Positions 1 to 8,707 of a stretch of 64,000 nt of DNA are shown here, piece after piece. Under the pieces are notes generated by a model that saw only the letters and a list, made by a program, of their open reading frames with translations, was not told where the DNA came from and ran no database searches. This stretch comes from Pontibacter aquaedesilientis (GTDB lineage: Bacteria; Bacteroidota; Bacteroidia; Cytophagales; Hymenobacteraceae). The position numbers were made by a program, and so were the translations under genes. Where the stretch lies: contig NZ_JACXAJ010000003.1 of NCBI RefSeq assembly GCF_014773225.1, forward strand, positions 1 to 64,000, in the 5' to 3' direction. Positions within the stretch are counted from its first letter, which is position 1; each line of letters begins with the position of its first letter.

Positions 1-6
1 TTTTCA

Positions 7-20
7 AGCTCCGAAGAGCT
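7..20 (-). other. UUCG tetraloop hairpin in presumed rRNA leader
   Basis: On the minus strand the sequence reads AGCTC-TTCG-GAGCT, a perfect 5-bp stem closed by a UUCG tetraloop. It lies downstream of the five leftward promoters, so it would be in their transcript. A second imperfect stem built on GTGACT-CTGC-AGTCAC lies at about 78-95. Structured leaders are usual ahead of 16S rRNA; the assignment to an rRNA leader is inference because no rRNA is inside the window. Confidence 0.4.
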
Positions 21-245
21 AATGTGTCCGTTCGACCCCGGCCTTTTCCTTTTTAATTCTCTTGAATTGACGCGGTGGGTGACTCTGCAGTCACACCCGC
101 GCGGATGTACCTATCTTGTTTTTCTTTTCTGTCTCAACAATCTCTCAAAGAACTTTCGGAAGACTTCCTCTTCCAGTAGCGCCCCAACCTCCTGGGGCCT
201 GTCTTGCTTGCGCTCCCGTGCCGAGCGTTCCTCGTTTTCGGTGTG

Positions 246-276
246 CAAAGGTCGGAAAACAATTCCGAATCCACAA
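246..276 (-). promoter_or_regulatory. Leftward promoter 5 of tandem array (nearest the left edge)
   Basis: Minus-strand -7 element GACCTTTG (246-253) with a -33 TTG at 274-276 and a 20-bp spacer. It matches the Bacteroidota TTG-N19/20-TAnnTTTG consensus except for G in place of the first T. It is the last of five related units spaced 110-150 bp apart, all firing left out of the window. Confidence 0.6.
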
Positions 277-373
277 GCAAAATTTCAATCTTTTTTCTCT
301 TCCCTCTCAACCCTTCCGGCCGATCGGCACTCTGTTTCTCTCGCCCCGGAAACCTTCGTTTCGGAGCGGGTTG

Positions 374-403
374 CAAAGGTAAGAAGCTTTTTCGAACTTG
401 CAA
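374..403 (-). promoter_or_regulatory. Leftward promoter 4 of tandem array
   Basis: Perfect Bacteroidota promoter on the minus strand: TTG at 401-403, 19-bp spacer, TACCTTTG at 374-381. The flanking sequence repeats that of the neighbouring units, with a purine-rich transcribed strand. Confidence 0.75.
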
Positions 404-485
404 CAACTTTCAAAAACTTTTTTCCCTTTCCCTTTCCGGCCTGTGTTACCAGGCGCTCCAGGACGCTTCCCTGTGAAGCGGGGTG

Positions 486-515
486 CAAAGGTAAGAAGAG
501 TTTTTCAATCCGCAA
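486..515 (-). promoter_or_regulatory. Leftward promoter 3 of tandem array
   Basis: Perfect match on the minus strand: TTG at 513-515, 19-bp spacer, TACCTTTG at 486-493. It sits exactly 112 bp from the next -7 element on either side, which suggests the units arose by tandem duplication. Confidence 0.75.
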
Positions 516-597
516 CAACCTCTTCAGACTTTTTTTCCTTTTCTTTTCGGCCTGCGTGAGCGGCCTTCCCTAATCCCCTTCCTCTCGAAGCGGGGTG

Positions 598-627
598 CAA
601 AGGTAAGCAGCTTTTCTCAATCTGCAA
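598..627 (-). promoter_or_regulatory. Leftward promoter 2 of tandem array
   Basis: Perfect match on the minus strand: TTG at 625-627, 19-bp spacer, TACCTTTG at 598-605, followed by TGCACCCCGC as in unit 3. Confidence 0.75.
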
Positions 628-747
628 GCCCTCGGCGAAAGTTTTTTTCTCAGTCTTTCTTTCCGACGTTTGCCCGTTGAGCCAGCCGCCGCGGGCCGCC
701 CTGCCGGCTGGCCCGTTCCCCCCTCCGGCTTGTCCGGGTTGGGAGTG

Positions 748-777
748 CAAAGGTCTCAAAAATCCCCGAATCCGCAA
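748..777 (-). promoter_or_regulatory. Leftward promoter 1 of tandem array (most upstream)
   Basis: Minus-strand TTG at 775-777, 19-bp spacer, GACCTTTG at 748-755. One base departs from the TAnnTTTG consensus. No gene lies between this array and the left edge, so the transcript must run out of the window. Confidence 0.6.
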
Positions 778-932
778 GGGGTAGCCGCCAACTTTGGCCC
801 CGGACACCGGGCGGTTCCGCTTAACTAGCTGAGTTGCACCTTTAAAATTTTAAAAATAGTTTAGGAGTTTCTTCATGTTCCTGCATGGTCTTTCTCTTTC
901 TATCAATTCCTTCGTTCCCATTCTATATTATA

Positions 933-994
933 TAGGCTTTATACCTTGCCTTAAAACAATATAAGGTATAGCCTACATATTTGGCTATACCTTA
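933..994 (-). terminator. Overlapping hairpins after the dehydrogenase gene
   Basis: A perfect 12-bp inverted repeat, TAAGGTATAGCC (962-973) and GGCTATACCTTA (983-994) with a 9-nt loop, follows the stop of the minus-strand gene ending at 1024. A third, nearly matching arm at 933-947 could form an alternative hairpin with 963-975. There is no pure T-run, only AT-rich sequence. All arms contain the heptamer that is over-represented across the window. Confidence 0.5.
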
Positions 995-1023
995 TTTACT
1001 ACTATATTATAAACAGTGTATAC

Positions 1024-2244
1024 CTACACGGCAGCAGCCTCAGCATACTCTTGCAGATACTTATATCTTTCGGTCAGCTCTCCTCCTTTAGCTATTGTGG
1101 CTCTGCCGAGCATTCCCCCTTCATCATTATTAAAGAACTGTGGGAACACATAATCTATAATGTTACGACCAAAGTCACGGGAGGCATTGCGAGGGAGTTC
1201 GCATGGCAGGTTGTCAACAGCCATTATAGTAATGTTATCCTTTCTATTATAAGGAGGCTCGAGCTCGCCGGTATTTGGGTTATAGTCGTAAGTAGGTTCT
1301 ATTATAGTAGTAGCGCGTTTGGTAGTAGGTATAGAGCCATCCACATCGCAGGTGATGTCGGCGATGGTGTCGATTTTAAAATCGGGTTGCCGTGTATCCT
1401 CTTCTGAGAATAGCTTCGGCGCACGTGGGTCCCAGTAAGCACAGGCCATGAGCAGATCCGTCACCTTTGTGAACTTGCGGAAGGTCGATTGGTATAACTC
1501 CGGATGCGCATAAAAATCCGGCGAGTCCCATACCTCCACATCGGGACGGTTGTTGTAGTCGCCTGAGTGCAGTTGCGCGTAGACTGGTTCTTTAAACTGC
1601 TTGTACAGGAAATCGAACACACTCACCTTTTTTATGCCCATCTTGTCTAGTACCTCCATGGCGCCTCCTGCCACACGTCCACCCCCGGTTACGGCAATCT
1701 TTATCGGGGGTAGCTTTACTTTAAAATATTCTTCCTGCATGTCTTCCATCTCATGGCACAGGTAGGCAGGCTTTAGGTCGAAAAGTTTCCACTTCTTGCC
1801 ATAGGTAAGGATACCGTTATAAGCACCAACTATACCTGCATACCTGCCAAAGGCTACTACTCGCTGTCCTTGTTGGTTTGTCAGGAGTTCGTAATCTATC
1901 AGAGTGATGTTCTTGTCGAGTACAGCCCGAAGCAGTTTGGCATTGTGTGGCTGTTTCTTTATAGTGTGGGAAAAGAAGAAATAGGTCTTGTTCGGAATCA
2001 ATTGGTCAACGGGCACTTCTTTCACCCCCATCAGCACATCACAATCAGTTAAGTCCTGCTGCAGGGTTATACCCAGTTCAGCATATTCTTCGTCTGTAAA
2101 ACAACGCACGTCGCTGGGTTGCACCACCACCTCTGCCCCTGAAAACCCCTGCATGGCTTCCACACACTTTTTAGGGGTGAGCGGCACGCGTTTGTCTACT
2201 GGTATTTTGCCTTCCTTTATAATCCCGATCTTAACTTTTTCCAT
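1024..2244 (-). CDS. Alanine dehydrogenase/saccharopine dehydrogenase-family NAD(P) oxidoreductase
   Basis: The 406-residue protein belongs to the alanine dehydrogenase / transhydrogenase-like superfamily, which also contains the lysine-forming saccharopine dehydrogenase (LYS1). The N-terminal catalytic domain opens with IGIIKEGKIPVDKRVPLTP, the family's substrate-binding start. A Rossmann glycine motif GGGRVAGG lies at about residues 187-194. The region around VVAFGRYAGIVGAYNG resembles LYS1-type enzymes more than classical alanine dehydrogenase. A cytosolic role in amino-acid metabolism (lysine or alanine) is likely; the substrate cannot be decided from sequence. It is monocistronic, ends in a hairpin at 933-994, and its start is divergent from gcvP. 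Confidence 0.8.
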   Translation of the reverse strand: MEKVKIGIIKEGKIPVDKRVPLTPKKCVEAMQGFSGAEVVVQPSDVRCFTDEEYAELGITLQQDLTDCDVLMGVKEVPVDQLIPNKTYFFFSHTIKKQPHNAKLLRAVLDKNITLIDYELLTNQQGQRVVAFGRYAGIVGAYNGILTYGKKWKLFDLKPAYLCHEMEDMQEEYFKVKLPPIKIAVTGGGRVAGGAMEVLDKMGIKKVSVFDFLYKQFKEPVYAQLHSGDYNNRPDVEVWDSPDFYAHPELYQSTFRKFTKVTDLLMACAYWDPRAPKLFSEEDTRQPDFKIDTIADITCDVDGSIPTTKRATTIIEPTYDYNPNTGELEPPYNRKDNITIMAVDNLPCELPRNASRDFGRNIIDYVFPQFFNNDEGGMLGRATIAKGGELTERYKYLQEYAEAAAV

Positions 2245-2410
2245 AGGTGCGTGTTTGTGAATTGTTATGCTAGCATTTGTGTTTGAAAGGCTGGGGAAAG
2301 CCGACCGCTATACCTTATATAGAGATGCTCCTTATATAATAGTGTTAAAGGCACTTGTCACACCCAGAACTATTTAGCTTTCATGCTTCAATATAATAAA
2401 CAATTACTAT

Positions 2411-2418
2411 TACTTTTG
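2411..2418 (+). promoter_or_regulatory. Putative gcvP promoter -7 element
   Basis: TACTTTTG at about 2411-2418 matches the Bacteroidota -7 consensus TAnnTTTG upstream of gcvP. No TTG is present at the optimal 19-bp distance, so the promoter call rests on the -7 element and its position. Confidence 0.4.
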
Positions 2419-2500
2419 TAGAAATTACTGAAAGAGCGCCTTTGGCTTGCCTTCCAGAGCAATAGAAAATCCCAAAATTCCCAATCAATACTTCATCGTT

Positions 2501-5419
2501 ATGATACTTAAAACAAAACCTGCTGATACTTTTAAGGAGCGCCACAACGGCCCTGACAAAGAGCAAATGCAGGACATGCTTAAAACCATCGGGGTAAACT
2601 CGCTGGATCAACTGATTGAGGAGACCGTACCGGCCGCCATTAGACTTAAAAAGCCGCTTAATCTGCCAAAGGCGCTTTCTGAAACCAACTTCCTGAAGCA
2701 ATTCGGTGAGATCGCCAGAAAGAACAAGGTATACAAGTCGTATATCGGCCTTGGCTATAACGACACCATTCTGCCCCCTGTGATTCTCCGCAACATCATG
2801 GAGAACCCGGGTTGGTATACCGCCTATACTCCTTATCAGGCCGAGATCGCACAAGGCCGCCTGGAGGCGCTGATCAATTACCAGACCATGGTGATGGACC
2901 TGACCGGCATGGAGATTGCCAACGCATCGCTTCTGGACGAAGGAACCGCTGCCGCTGAGGCTATGGGTATGTTTTTTGCCCAGCGCAAAGGCACCCGCAA
3001 GAATGCCAACCGCTTCTTCGTGTCCAACTTAGTATTGCCGCAAACACTGGACATCCTTACTTCTCGTGCTATACCTATCGGAATTGAACTGGTGATCGGT
3101 GACCACCGCGAAGTTGATTTCGCTGACGAAACATTGTTCGGTGCTTTGGTACAGTATCCTGCTGCCGACGGTGCCATTTTTGATTATACTGATTTCATTA
3201 GCAAAGCACACGCGCAGGATATCCTGGTAGCTGTGGCTGCTGACATTCTTTCTTTGACGCTTCTGACCCCTCCGGGTGAGATGGGTGCCGACGTAGTGGT
3301 GGGTACTACCCAGCGCTTTGGTGTACCAATGGGCTTTGGTGGTCCGCATGCGGCTTACTTTGCCACAAAAGACGCTTTCAAGCGTGTGATCCCGGGCCGT
3401 ATCATCGGTATTTCGGTGGACGCTGCCGGCGACAAGGCCTATCGTATGGCGCTACAGACACGCGAGCAGCACATCCGTCGCGAGAAAGCTACTTCTAACA
3501 TTTGCACGGCGCAGGTACTATTGGCGGTAATCGCGGGTATGTATACCGTTTACCATGGCCCACGTCGCTTAAAGTATATCGGCTTGAACACACACGCCCT
3601 GGCGCAGCAACTCGAGAAAGGATTAAAAGCATTGAGCTTTGAGCAACTGAACGAAGCTTATTTCGACACGCTGAAAATCGCGGTGGAGAGTGCTGATATG
3701 AAAAACGCTATCCGTACAGAAGCGGAAGCGGCAGGTATCAACTTCCGTTACTTCGAAGAGAACTTCATCGGTATTTCCCTCCACCAGAACACAGAACTGG
3801 AAGATGTGAAAGCCATTCTGGCCGTGTTCGCCAAAGTAGCCGGCAAGTCGGCTGACGTGCTAGGTATAGACGAACTGCCAGAGGAGACAGAGATCACCTG
3901 GACTGAAAAACTAATCCGCACAAGCGAGTACCTGACGCACGAGGTGTTCAACAAGCATCACTCGGAGCATGAGATCCTGCGCTATATGAAACACCTGGAG
4001 AACAAGGATATTTCTTTGGTTCACTCCATGATCTCGTTGGGTTCCTGTACCATGAAACTGAACGCTACAGCCGAGATGTTTCCGGTGACCTGGCCAGAGA
4101 TTGGGCAGCTGCACCCGTTCGCTCCTGCTGACCAGACGCAAGGATATGCTGAGATCTTCAAGAATTTGGAGGCTTGGCTTTGCGAGATTACCCGTTTTGA
4201 TGCGATGTCACTGCAGCCCAACTCAGGTGCGCAGGGCGAATACGCTGGTTTGATGGTAATCCGTGCTTACCACGAGTCTCGCGGCGATCATCACCGTACG
4301 GTAGCACTCATTCCTTCTTCTGCGCACGGAACCAACCCAGCTTCGGCGGTAATGGCCGGCATGAAAGTAGTGATCGTGAAATGCGACGAGAAAGGTAACA
4401 TCGACGTGGCGGACCTGCGTGCGAAGGCTGAGCAGTACAAAAACGAGCTGTCTTGCCTGATGGTGACCTACCCATCTACACACGGTGTATATGAGGAATC
4501 TATCATCGAGATCTGCCAGGTAATACATGACAATGGTGGCCGTGTTTACATGGACGGCGCCAACATGAACGCACAAGTTGGCCTTACGTCGCCGGCGCAC
4601 ATTGGCGCTGACGTTTGTCACCTGAACCTGCACAAGACGTTCTGCATTCCTCACGGTGGCGGTGGTCCTGGCATGGGCCCGATCGGTGTGGTGAAAGACC
4701 TGGCTCCATTCCTGCCGGGTCACGCTGTGGTTGACTTAGGTCGTCCGGAAGCGATCAATGCTATTTCGGCTGCACCTTGGGGTTCTGCCTCTATCCTGCC
4801 AATCTCCTATGCTTATATTGCGATGATGGGTGGCAACGGACTGACGGAAGCTACTAAAGTGGCGATCCTGAATGCGAACTATATCAAGGCGCGTCTGGAG
4901 AAACATTATCCTGTGCTGTATGTAGGCGCTAACGGCCGTTGCGCACACGAGATGATCCTGGATTGCCGTGAATTTAAGAAGTTCGGTGTAGAGGTAGAGG
5001 ATATTGCGAAGCGTCTGATGGACTATGGTTTCCATGCGCCAACCGTATCGTTCCCGGTAGCAGGCACGCTTATGGTGGAGCCAACCGAGTCGGAGGCACA
5101 GGAAGAGCTGGACAGATTCTGCGATGTGATGATCTCGATCCGTGAAGAGATCCGCGAGATCGAAGCGGGCAAGGCTGACCAGAAAAACAACGTGCTCAAG
5201 AACGCACCGCATACCTTGAAAGTAGCCATGGTGGAGAACTGGGAGCGCCCTTACTCTCGCGAGAAGGCGGTATTCCCAATGGCTTACCTACGCGACAACA
5301 AGGTATGGCCAACCGTTAGCCGCATAGACAGCGCTTATGGCGACCGTAACCTGGTTTGCTCTTGCGCTCCAATTGAGGCTTACAACGAGAATGAAAACGA
5401 GATGGTAGCCATCGGCTAA
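2501..5419 (+). CDS. gcvP: Glycine dehydrogenase (aminomethyl-transferring), P-protein of glycine cleavage system
   Basis: The P-protein decarboxylates glycine with PLP and passes the aminomethyl group to lipoylated GcvH. The chain has the full fused length of about 972 residues: an N-terminal half up to about residue 450 and a C-terminal PLP half. The PLP lysine is in [14 protein letters not shown], near residue 712 from the chosen start. I chose the ATG at 2501 because homologues begin just before the F-x-x-RHNGP motif; an in-frame ATG at 2447 would add 18 residues that do not look conserved. gcvH and gcvT are not in the window. A strong terminator follows. Confidence 0.95.
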   Translation: MILKTKPADTFKERHNGPDKEQMQDMLKTIGVNSLDQLIEETVPAAIRLKKPLNLPKALSETNFLKQFGEIARKNKVYKSYIGLGYNDTILPPVILRNIMENPGWYTAYTPYQAEIAQGRLEALINYQTMVMDLTGMEIANASLLDEGTAAAEAMGMFFAQRKGTRKNANRFFVSNLVLPQTLDILTSRAIPIGIELVIGDHREVDFADETLFGALVQYPAADGAIFDYTDFISKAHAQDILVAVAADILSLTLLTPPGEMGADVVVGTTQRFGVPMGFGGPHAAYFATKDAFKRVIPGRIIGISVDAAGDKAYRMALQTREQHIRREKATSNICTAQVLLAVIAGMYTVYHGPRRLKYIGLNTHALAQQLEKGLKALSFEQLNEAYFDTLKIAVESADMKNAIRTEAEAAGINFRYFEENFIGISLHQNTELEDVKAILAVFAKVAGKSADVLGIDELPEETEITWTEKLIRTSEYLTHEVFNKHHSEHEILRYMKHLENKDISLVHSMISLGSCTMKLNATAEMFPVTWPEIGQLHPFAPADQTQGYAEIFKNLEAWLCEITRFDAMSLQPNSGAQGEYAGLMVIRAYHESRGDHHRTVALIPSSAHGTNPASAVMAGMKVVIVKCDEKGNIDVADLRAKAEQYKNELSCLMVTYPSTHGVYEESIIEICQVIHDNGGRVYMDGANMNAQVGLTSPAHIGADVCHLNLHKTFCIPHGGGGPGMGPIGVVKDLAPFLPGHAVVDLGRPEAINAISAAPWGSASILPISYAYIAMMGGNGLTEATKVAILNANYIKARLEKHYPVLYVGANGRCAHEMILDCREFKKFGVEVEDIAKRLMDYGFHAPTVSFPVAGTLMVEPTESEAQEELDRFCDVMISIREEIREIEAGKADQKNNVLKNAPHTLKVAMVENWERPYSREKAVFPMAYLRDNKVWPTVSRIDSAYGDRNLVCSCAPIEAYNENENEMVAIG

Positions 5420-5440
5420 TCCTTCTTAAGCTTATACCTG

Positions 5441-5472
5441 AAAAGCCTGACCGTTTGGTCAGGCTTTTTTGT
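5441..5472 (+). terminator. Rho-independent terminator after gcvP
   Basis: The perfect stem AAAAGCCTGAC / GTCAGGCTTTT (5441-5451 and 5458-5468, 6-nt loop) runs into a T tract just after the gcvP stop. Confidence 0.85.
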
Positions 5473-5562
5473 TTTGGGTGGCAAGGTAGCTTATACCTAC
5501 AGCCTGTTCCGTGTCGTATACCTGTTGTATAATCAAGCTTCTATACCTAAACCAACAGTGCC

Positions 5563-6147
5563 ATGCGACACGCTATACCTACTCAAAACAGCTTTTTATA
5601 CCTTGCTACTGTACTGCTTATCGGCTTGAGTAGCTGTCTGCCGTCCTTTGTTGCCGACACCTCTTTCGACGGCACCGTGGATTTCCAGGTATACCATACC
5701 TTCGCTTTGGTAGAGCCAACGGCTGCTGGCTCCAGTGCCGACCCCACTCAGTTTGAACCTTTGTTCGACAGGCGGGTGCGCGACGCCGTGGCTGCCGAGC
5801 TGGTGAAGAAGGGCCTTAAGCCTGATGCCCAAGACCCAGACTTGCTAGTAGCTTATGACCTCGCCGTGGCACAGGCACCGGCCGCAGCCGCTGAATCGCC
5901 TGACTTCGGGTATAGCTACTGGTACGGTTACCGTTTCAATTACAATACCACGGACTTTCCTAATTACAGACCCATCGGCAGATATCCGGTTGGCACCATG
6001 TTCATCGACCTGATAGATGCTACCTCCAACGAACTAGTCTGGCGCGGCATAGTGGCAGGAGATATAGATGCGAAACAGACGGAGGAGAGCAAAATCAGAA
6101 GGGCTATTGCCGCCATGCTGGCACAGTACCCACCTGGCACGATGTAG
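5563..6147 (+). CDS. DUF4136-family lipoprotein
   Basis: The 194-residue product has a hydrophobic leader and a lipobox ending at Cys25 (LSSC). The body resembles DUF4136: the opening D-F-x-x-Y-x-T-F pattern (VDFQVYHTFALVEP), a central tyrosine-rich YSYWYGYRFNYN stretch, and a closing segment where the protein is said to 'supply' a product (MFIDLIDATSNELVWRGIVAGDI) followed by a basic helix that ends IRRAIAAMLAQYPP. Members are lipoproteins of unknown function in Gram-negative envelopes. It stands alone, 14 bp tail-to-tail from the TonB receptor gene. Two TATACCT heptamers precede the start. Confidence 0.75.
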   Translation: MRHAIPTQNSFLYLATVLLIGLSSCLPSFVADTSFDGTVDFQVYHTFALVEPTAAGSSADPTQFEPLFDRRVRDAVAAELVKKGLKPDAQDPDLLVAYDLAVAQAPAAAAESPDFGYSYWYGYRFNYNTTDFPNYRPIGRYPVGTMFIDLIDATSNELVWRGIVAGDIDAKQTEESKIRRAIAAMLAQYPPGTM

Positions 6148-6161
6148 GATTGCCGGACTAA

Positions 6162-8462
6162 CTACAACCTATAAGCCAGACTAAACCCGCCATAGTAGTT
6201 TCGGGGTGAGGCCGGCTGAAAATAACGTCCGCCAAAAGCATTCAGGTCGTTGCCCAGGCTATACTGCTGGTCGCTCAGGTTCTCGGCTCCGGTAAAAATG
6301 TCCAGCAAAAAGTGTTGCCCTAATTCCCGTTTTAAACCGAGTCGTGCCCCTGCCACCAGGTAGGCTTCCGCATAAACTGTGTTCTCATCTGTCAGCGGAA
6401 CCTCGTCCATATAATTGGCGGTGAGGTGAAGGTATAGTCCAAAGCGTGTTGCCAGGTCGAGGCCAGTGGTTAGAGTATGAGGGGCTACACCGGTAAGTTT
6501 GTTGCCGGTCAGGTCTGTTTCATTTTTCTGGTAATCACGGAAACGGAAGTGGCTGTAGGTATAGCTCCCCCATACCTTCAGCAGGCTGACAGGCTGGCTT
6601 GCATGCTCGATTATGGTATAGCCCACCGCTGTTTCGAGTCCGCTCTGCGAGGTGGCCCCCACATTCCGGAAAACTGCTATACTCGACAAATCCTGCCGAC
6701 TCACAATGGTTTCGCGCAACCTCAAATGAAAAGCCACCACATCAAAGCTCAGTTTCCGGCCCAAGGTATAGCCGCGTACACCTGCTTCGTAGTTTATGCC
6801 TTTCTCGGCTTCCAATTCCTTATTCAGGGCCCCATCGGAGGTCAATAACTCTTCTTCAGAAGGCGGTGAGAAGCCCGCACTCACGCTTCCGTGCACCGAT
6901 ACCTGCTCGGACAGACGCTTAAGCAATGCTACCCTCGGCGAAAGCACCGCACTGAAATCGCGGGTAAATTGATAAGGGCTGCCAGTTGGAGCCTGGTGCA
7001 GGCGGGTAATTTCATACTTTGTATTATTCAGACTGAGCGCAGCCGTAGCAATCCAGTTGCCGGGCAGCTCAAACTCAGTTTGTGTGAAAAGCAATCCCGT
7101 TTTGGCCAATACCTCGTCATCGGTGCGCAATGCCCCTGTTATACCTTGGTTGTTATCGTAGGTACGGGCTGCCTCAAAGCCCCGTTGATATTCTCCGCCA
7201 AAGGTCAAAGTCGTTGCCACGTTTCCTAAGCTTGTGTTGTAGACGAAGCGGCTGCGGGCACCGTACTCCTGGTTGGTGTTGCGTTCGTAATCCGTGTTGA
7301 AAGGGTGATCTCTATACCTAAACAAGCCATACAACGCAGTCGTGTTTTTCCAGCTATCACTGAAGCGGTACTCCTGCGACAAGCCGATGTTAACACCTTT
7401 CTGATTCATGGACGCATTTTGGGCTACGCTTCCGAACCTTCCGCCGCGAGCCTGGCTGGGGTCCTGCCCATACTGCTCGGCCGTCAGGCCGCCGGGAAGT
7501 TCATAGAAGAGGTCTGAGTAAATCAGGTTCGCCCGGATCGTGTTTTTCTCGGATGGGTTGAAAGTGGACGTGAGCAAGAGTGTCTCGCGGTCCATGGCTG
7601 ACTGCTCTCGGTACCCATCCAGCTGCTGACGGGTGTATTGCAGGTATAGGCTTTGTTTCTCGCTGCCTACGCTGGCACTGGTTGTATAGCGCCGCAACCC
7701 GAACGACCCGACAGTGGAACCGACCTGAAAGGTCTTTTCACCGGCATTGGCTCGGCGGGGTTCTAACAACACGGTGCCGCCCGTACCCGCTCCGTAGATG
7801 CTGCCCGTTGGCCCTTTCAAAATTTCCATGCGGCTGAAGTTGGCCGCGTCCAGCAAATTCAGGTTGGTGATGCCGTTGGATTCTGTCAGGGGAATTTCGC
7901 CCAGGTATACCTTCACGTTGCGTATACCATAGGGCGAACGCAAACTGCTGCCCCTAATGGAGAGTCGGTAGCTGGCCGTGGCCCTTTCCTCCATGCGCAC
8001 ACCCGGCACGGTATTCACGGCCCGCACCAACGAACTTTCATCAAAGCGCTGGATGACTTCCCGATCTATCACGCTCAATGCTCCTGCCGTTTCCAGCAAA
8101 GGCCGGTTACTCTCGTAGCCCGTCACGATCACTTCCGAAAGGCTGGTCGTCAGTGGCTGCAGGTATACCTGATGGGCCATACCTTGCTGCACATTCAGTG
8201 AAAAAACCGTGTCCGGCTTATACCCAATATGCGATATCAGTAAAAAAGAGGCCCTATTAGTTAAGTCTAGGGCAAAGCGACCTGTCGCGTTGGTCAGTGC
8301 TTGTTCACCTGTATTGGCCGTAACGGTTACACCCTCCAGCCCTTGGCGGGTTTGTGCATCCAATACTTGTCCAGTTATCTGTTCCTGGGCGTGGCTAAGC
8401 AATGGGAAGAGCAGCAATATGATTATTAAGAAGTAGCGGATCAGTAACGTCATTGTATTCAT
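6162..8462 (-). CDS. TonB-dependent outer-membrane receptor
   Basis: The 766-residue protein has a signal peptide (cleavage after SHA, about residue 25). A carboxypeptidase-like regulatory domain (QITGQVLDAQTRQGLEGVTV) is followed by a plug domain at about 110-230 (VIVTGYES to ILKGPTGSIYGAGTGGTVLLEP) and a 22-strand type barrel. The C-terminus ends in the aromatic beta-signal NYYGGFSLAYRL. It would import a ligand across the outer membrane using TonB energy. The plug and barrel resemble siderophore or metal receptors (FecA/FhuE-like), but no biosynthesis or uptake partner is adjacent, so the substrate is unknown. It appears monocistronic. Confidence 0.88.
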   Translation of the reverse strand: MNTMTLLIRYFLIIILLLFPLLSHAQEQITGQVLDAQTRQGLEGVTVTANTGEQALTNATGRFALDLTNRASFLLISHIGYKPDTVFSLNVQQGMAHQVYLQPLTTSLSEVIVTGYESNRPLLETAGALSVIDREVIQRFDESSLVRAVNTVPGVRMEERATASYRLSIRGSSLRSPYGIRNVKVYLGEIPLTESNGITNLNLLDAANFSRMEILKGPTGSIYGAGTGGTVLLEPRRANAGEKTFQVGSTVGSFGLRRYTTSASVGSEKQSLYLQYTRQQLDGYREQSAMDRETLLLTSTFNPSEKNTIRANLIYSDLFYELPGGLTAEQYGQDPSQARGGRFGSVAQNASMNQKGVNIGLSQEYRFSDSWKNTTALYGLFRYRDHPFNTDYERNTNQEYGARSRFVYNTSLGNVATTLTFGGEYQRGFEAARTYDNNQGITGALRTDDEVLAKTGLLFTQTEFELPGNWIATAALSLNNTKYEITRLHQAPTGSPYQFTRDFSAVLSPRVALLKRLSEQVSVHGSVSAGFSPPSEEELLTSDGALNKELEAEKGINYEAGVRGYTLGRKLSFDVVAFHLRLRETIVSRQDLSSIAVFRNVGATSQSGLETAVGYTIIEHASQPVSLLKVWGSYTYSHFRFRDYQKNETDLTGNKLTGVAPHTLTTGLDLATRFGLYLHLTANYMDEVPLTDENTVYAEAYLVAGARLGLKRELGQHFLLDIFTGAENLSDQQYSLGNDLNAFGGRYFQPASPRNYYGGFSLAYRL

Positions 8463-8626
8463 GTAAGCGAGTGATTCATGTAGGTAAGTTAGCTGCTAAC
8501 CAAACGCGCCACACTCCATTTGGTTTAATACTTATGTGAGAGTTGGCAAGCTATACCGGATCGTAACAGTTATAAGTGGCACTTGGTTAACTTATAAAGT
8601 TAAACTGCTTTTGTAAGCTGCCAATA

Positions 8627-8660
8627 AAGAAAAAGGCCCCGTAGAATCTGCGGAGCCTTT
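8627..8660 (-). terminator. Terminator of the T9SS adhesin module
   Basis: On the minus strand AAAGGCTCCG pairs with CGGGGCCTTT (one mismatch) and is followed by a T-rich tract, 48 bp after the stop of the OmpA-family gene. It ends the three-gene transcript that begins at 16412. Confidence 0.75.
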
Positions 8661-8707
8661 CCAAACTATGAAAGCTAATGATATCTTAAATCTCTTAGTG
8701 AAAATTC

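Noticed and set aside
22-807. Several open frames on both strands in the first 800 bp
   Set aside because: They overlap the repeated promoter units, have no domains, and are rich in Ser/Arg/Phe from pyrimidine-rich DNA.
2290-2500. Glycine riboswitch ahead of gcvP
   Set aside because: The upstream region is short and AT-rich and shows no paired glycine-aptamer architecture; only a -7 element is visible.
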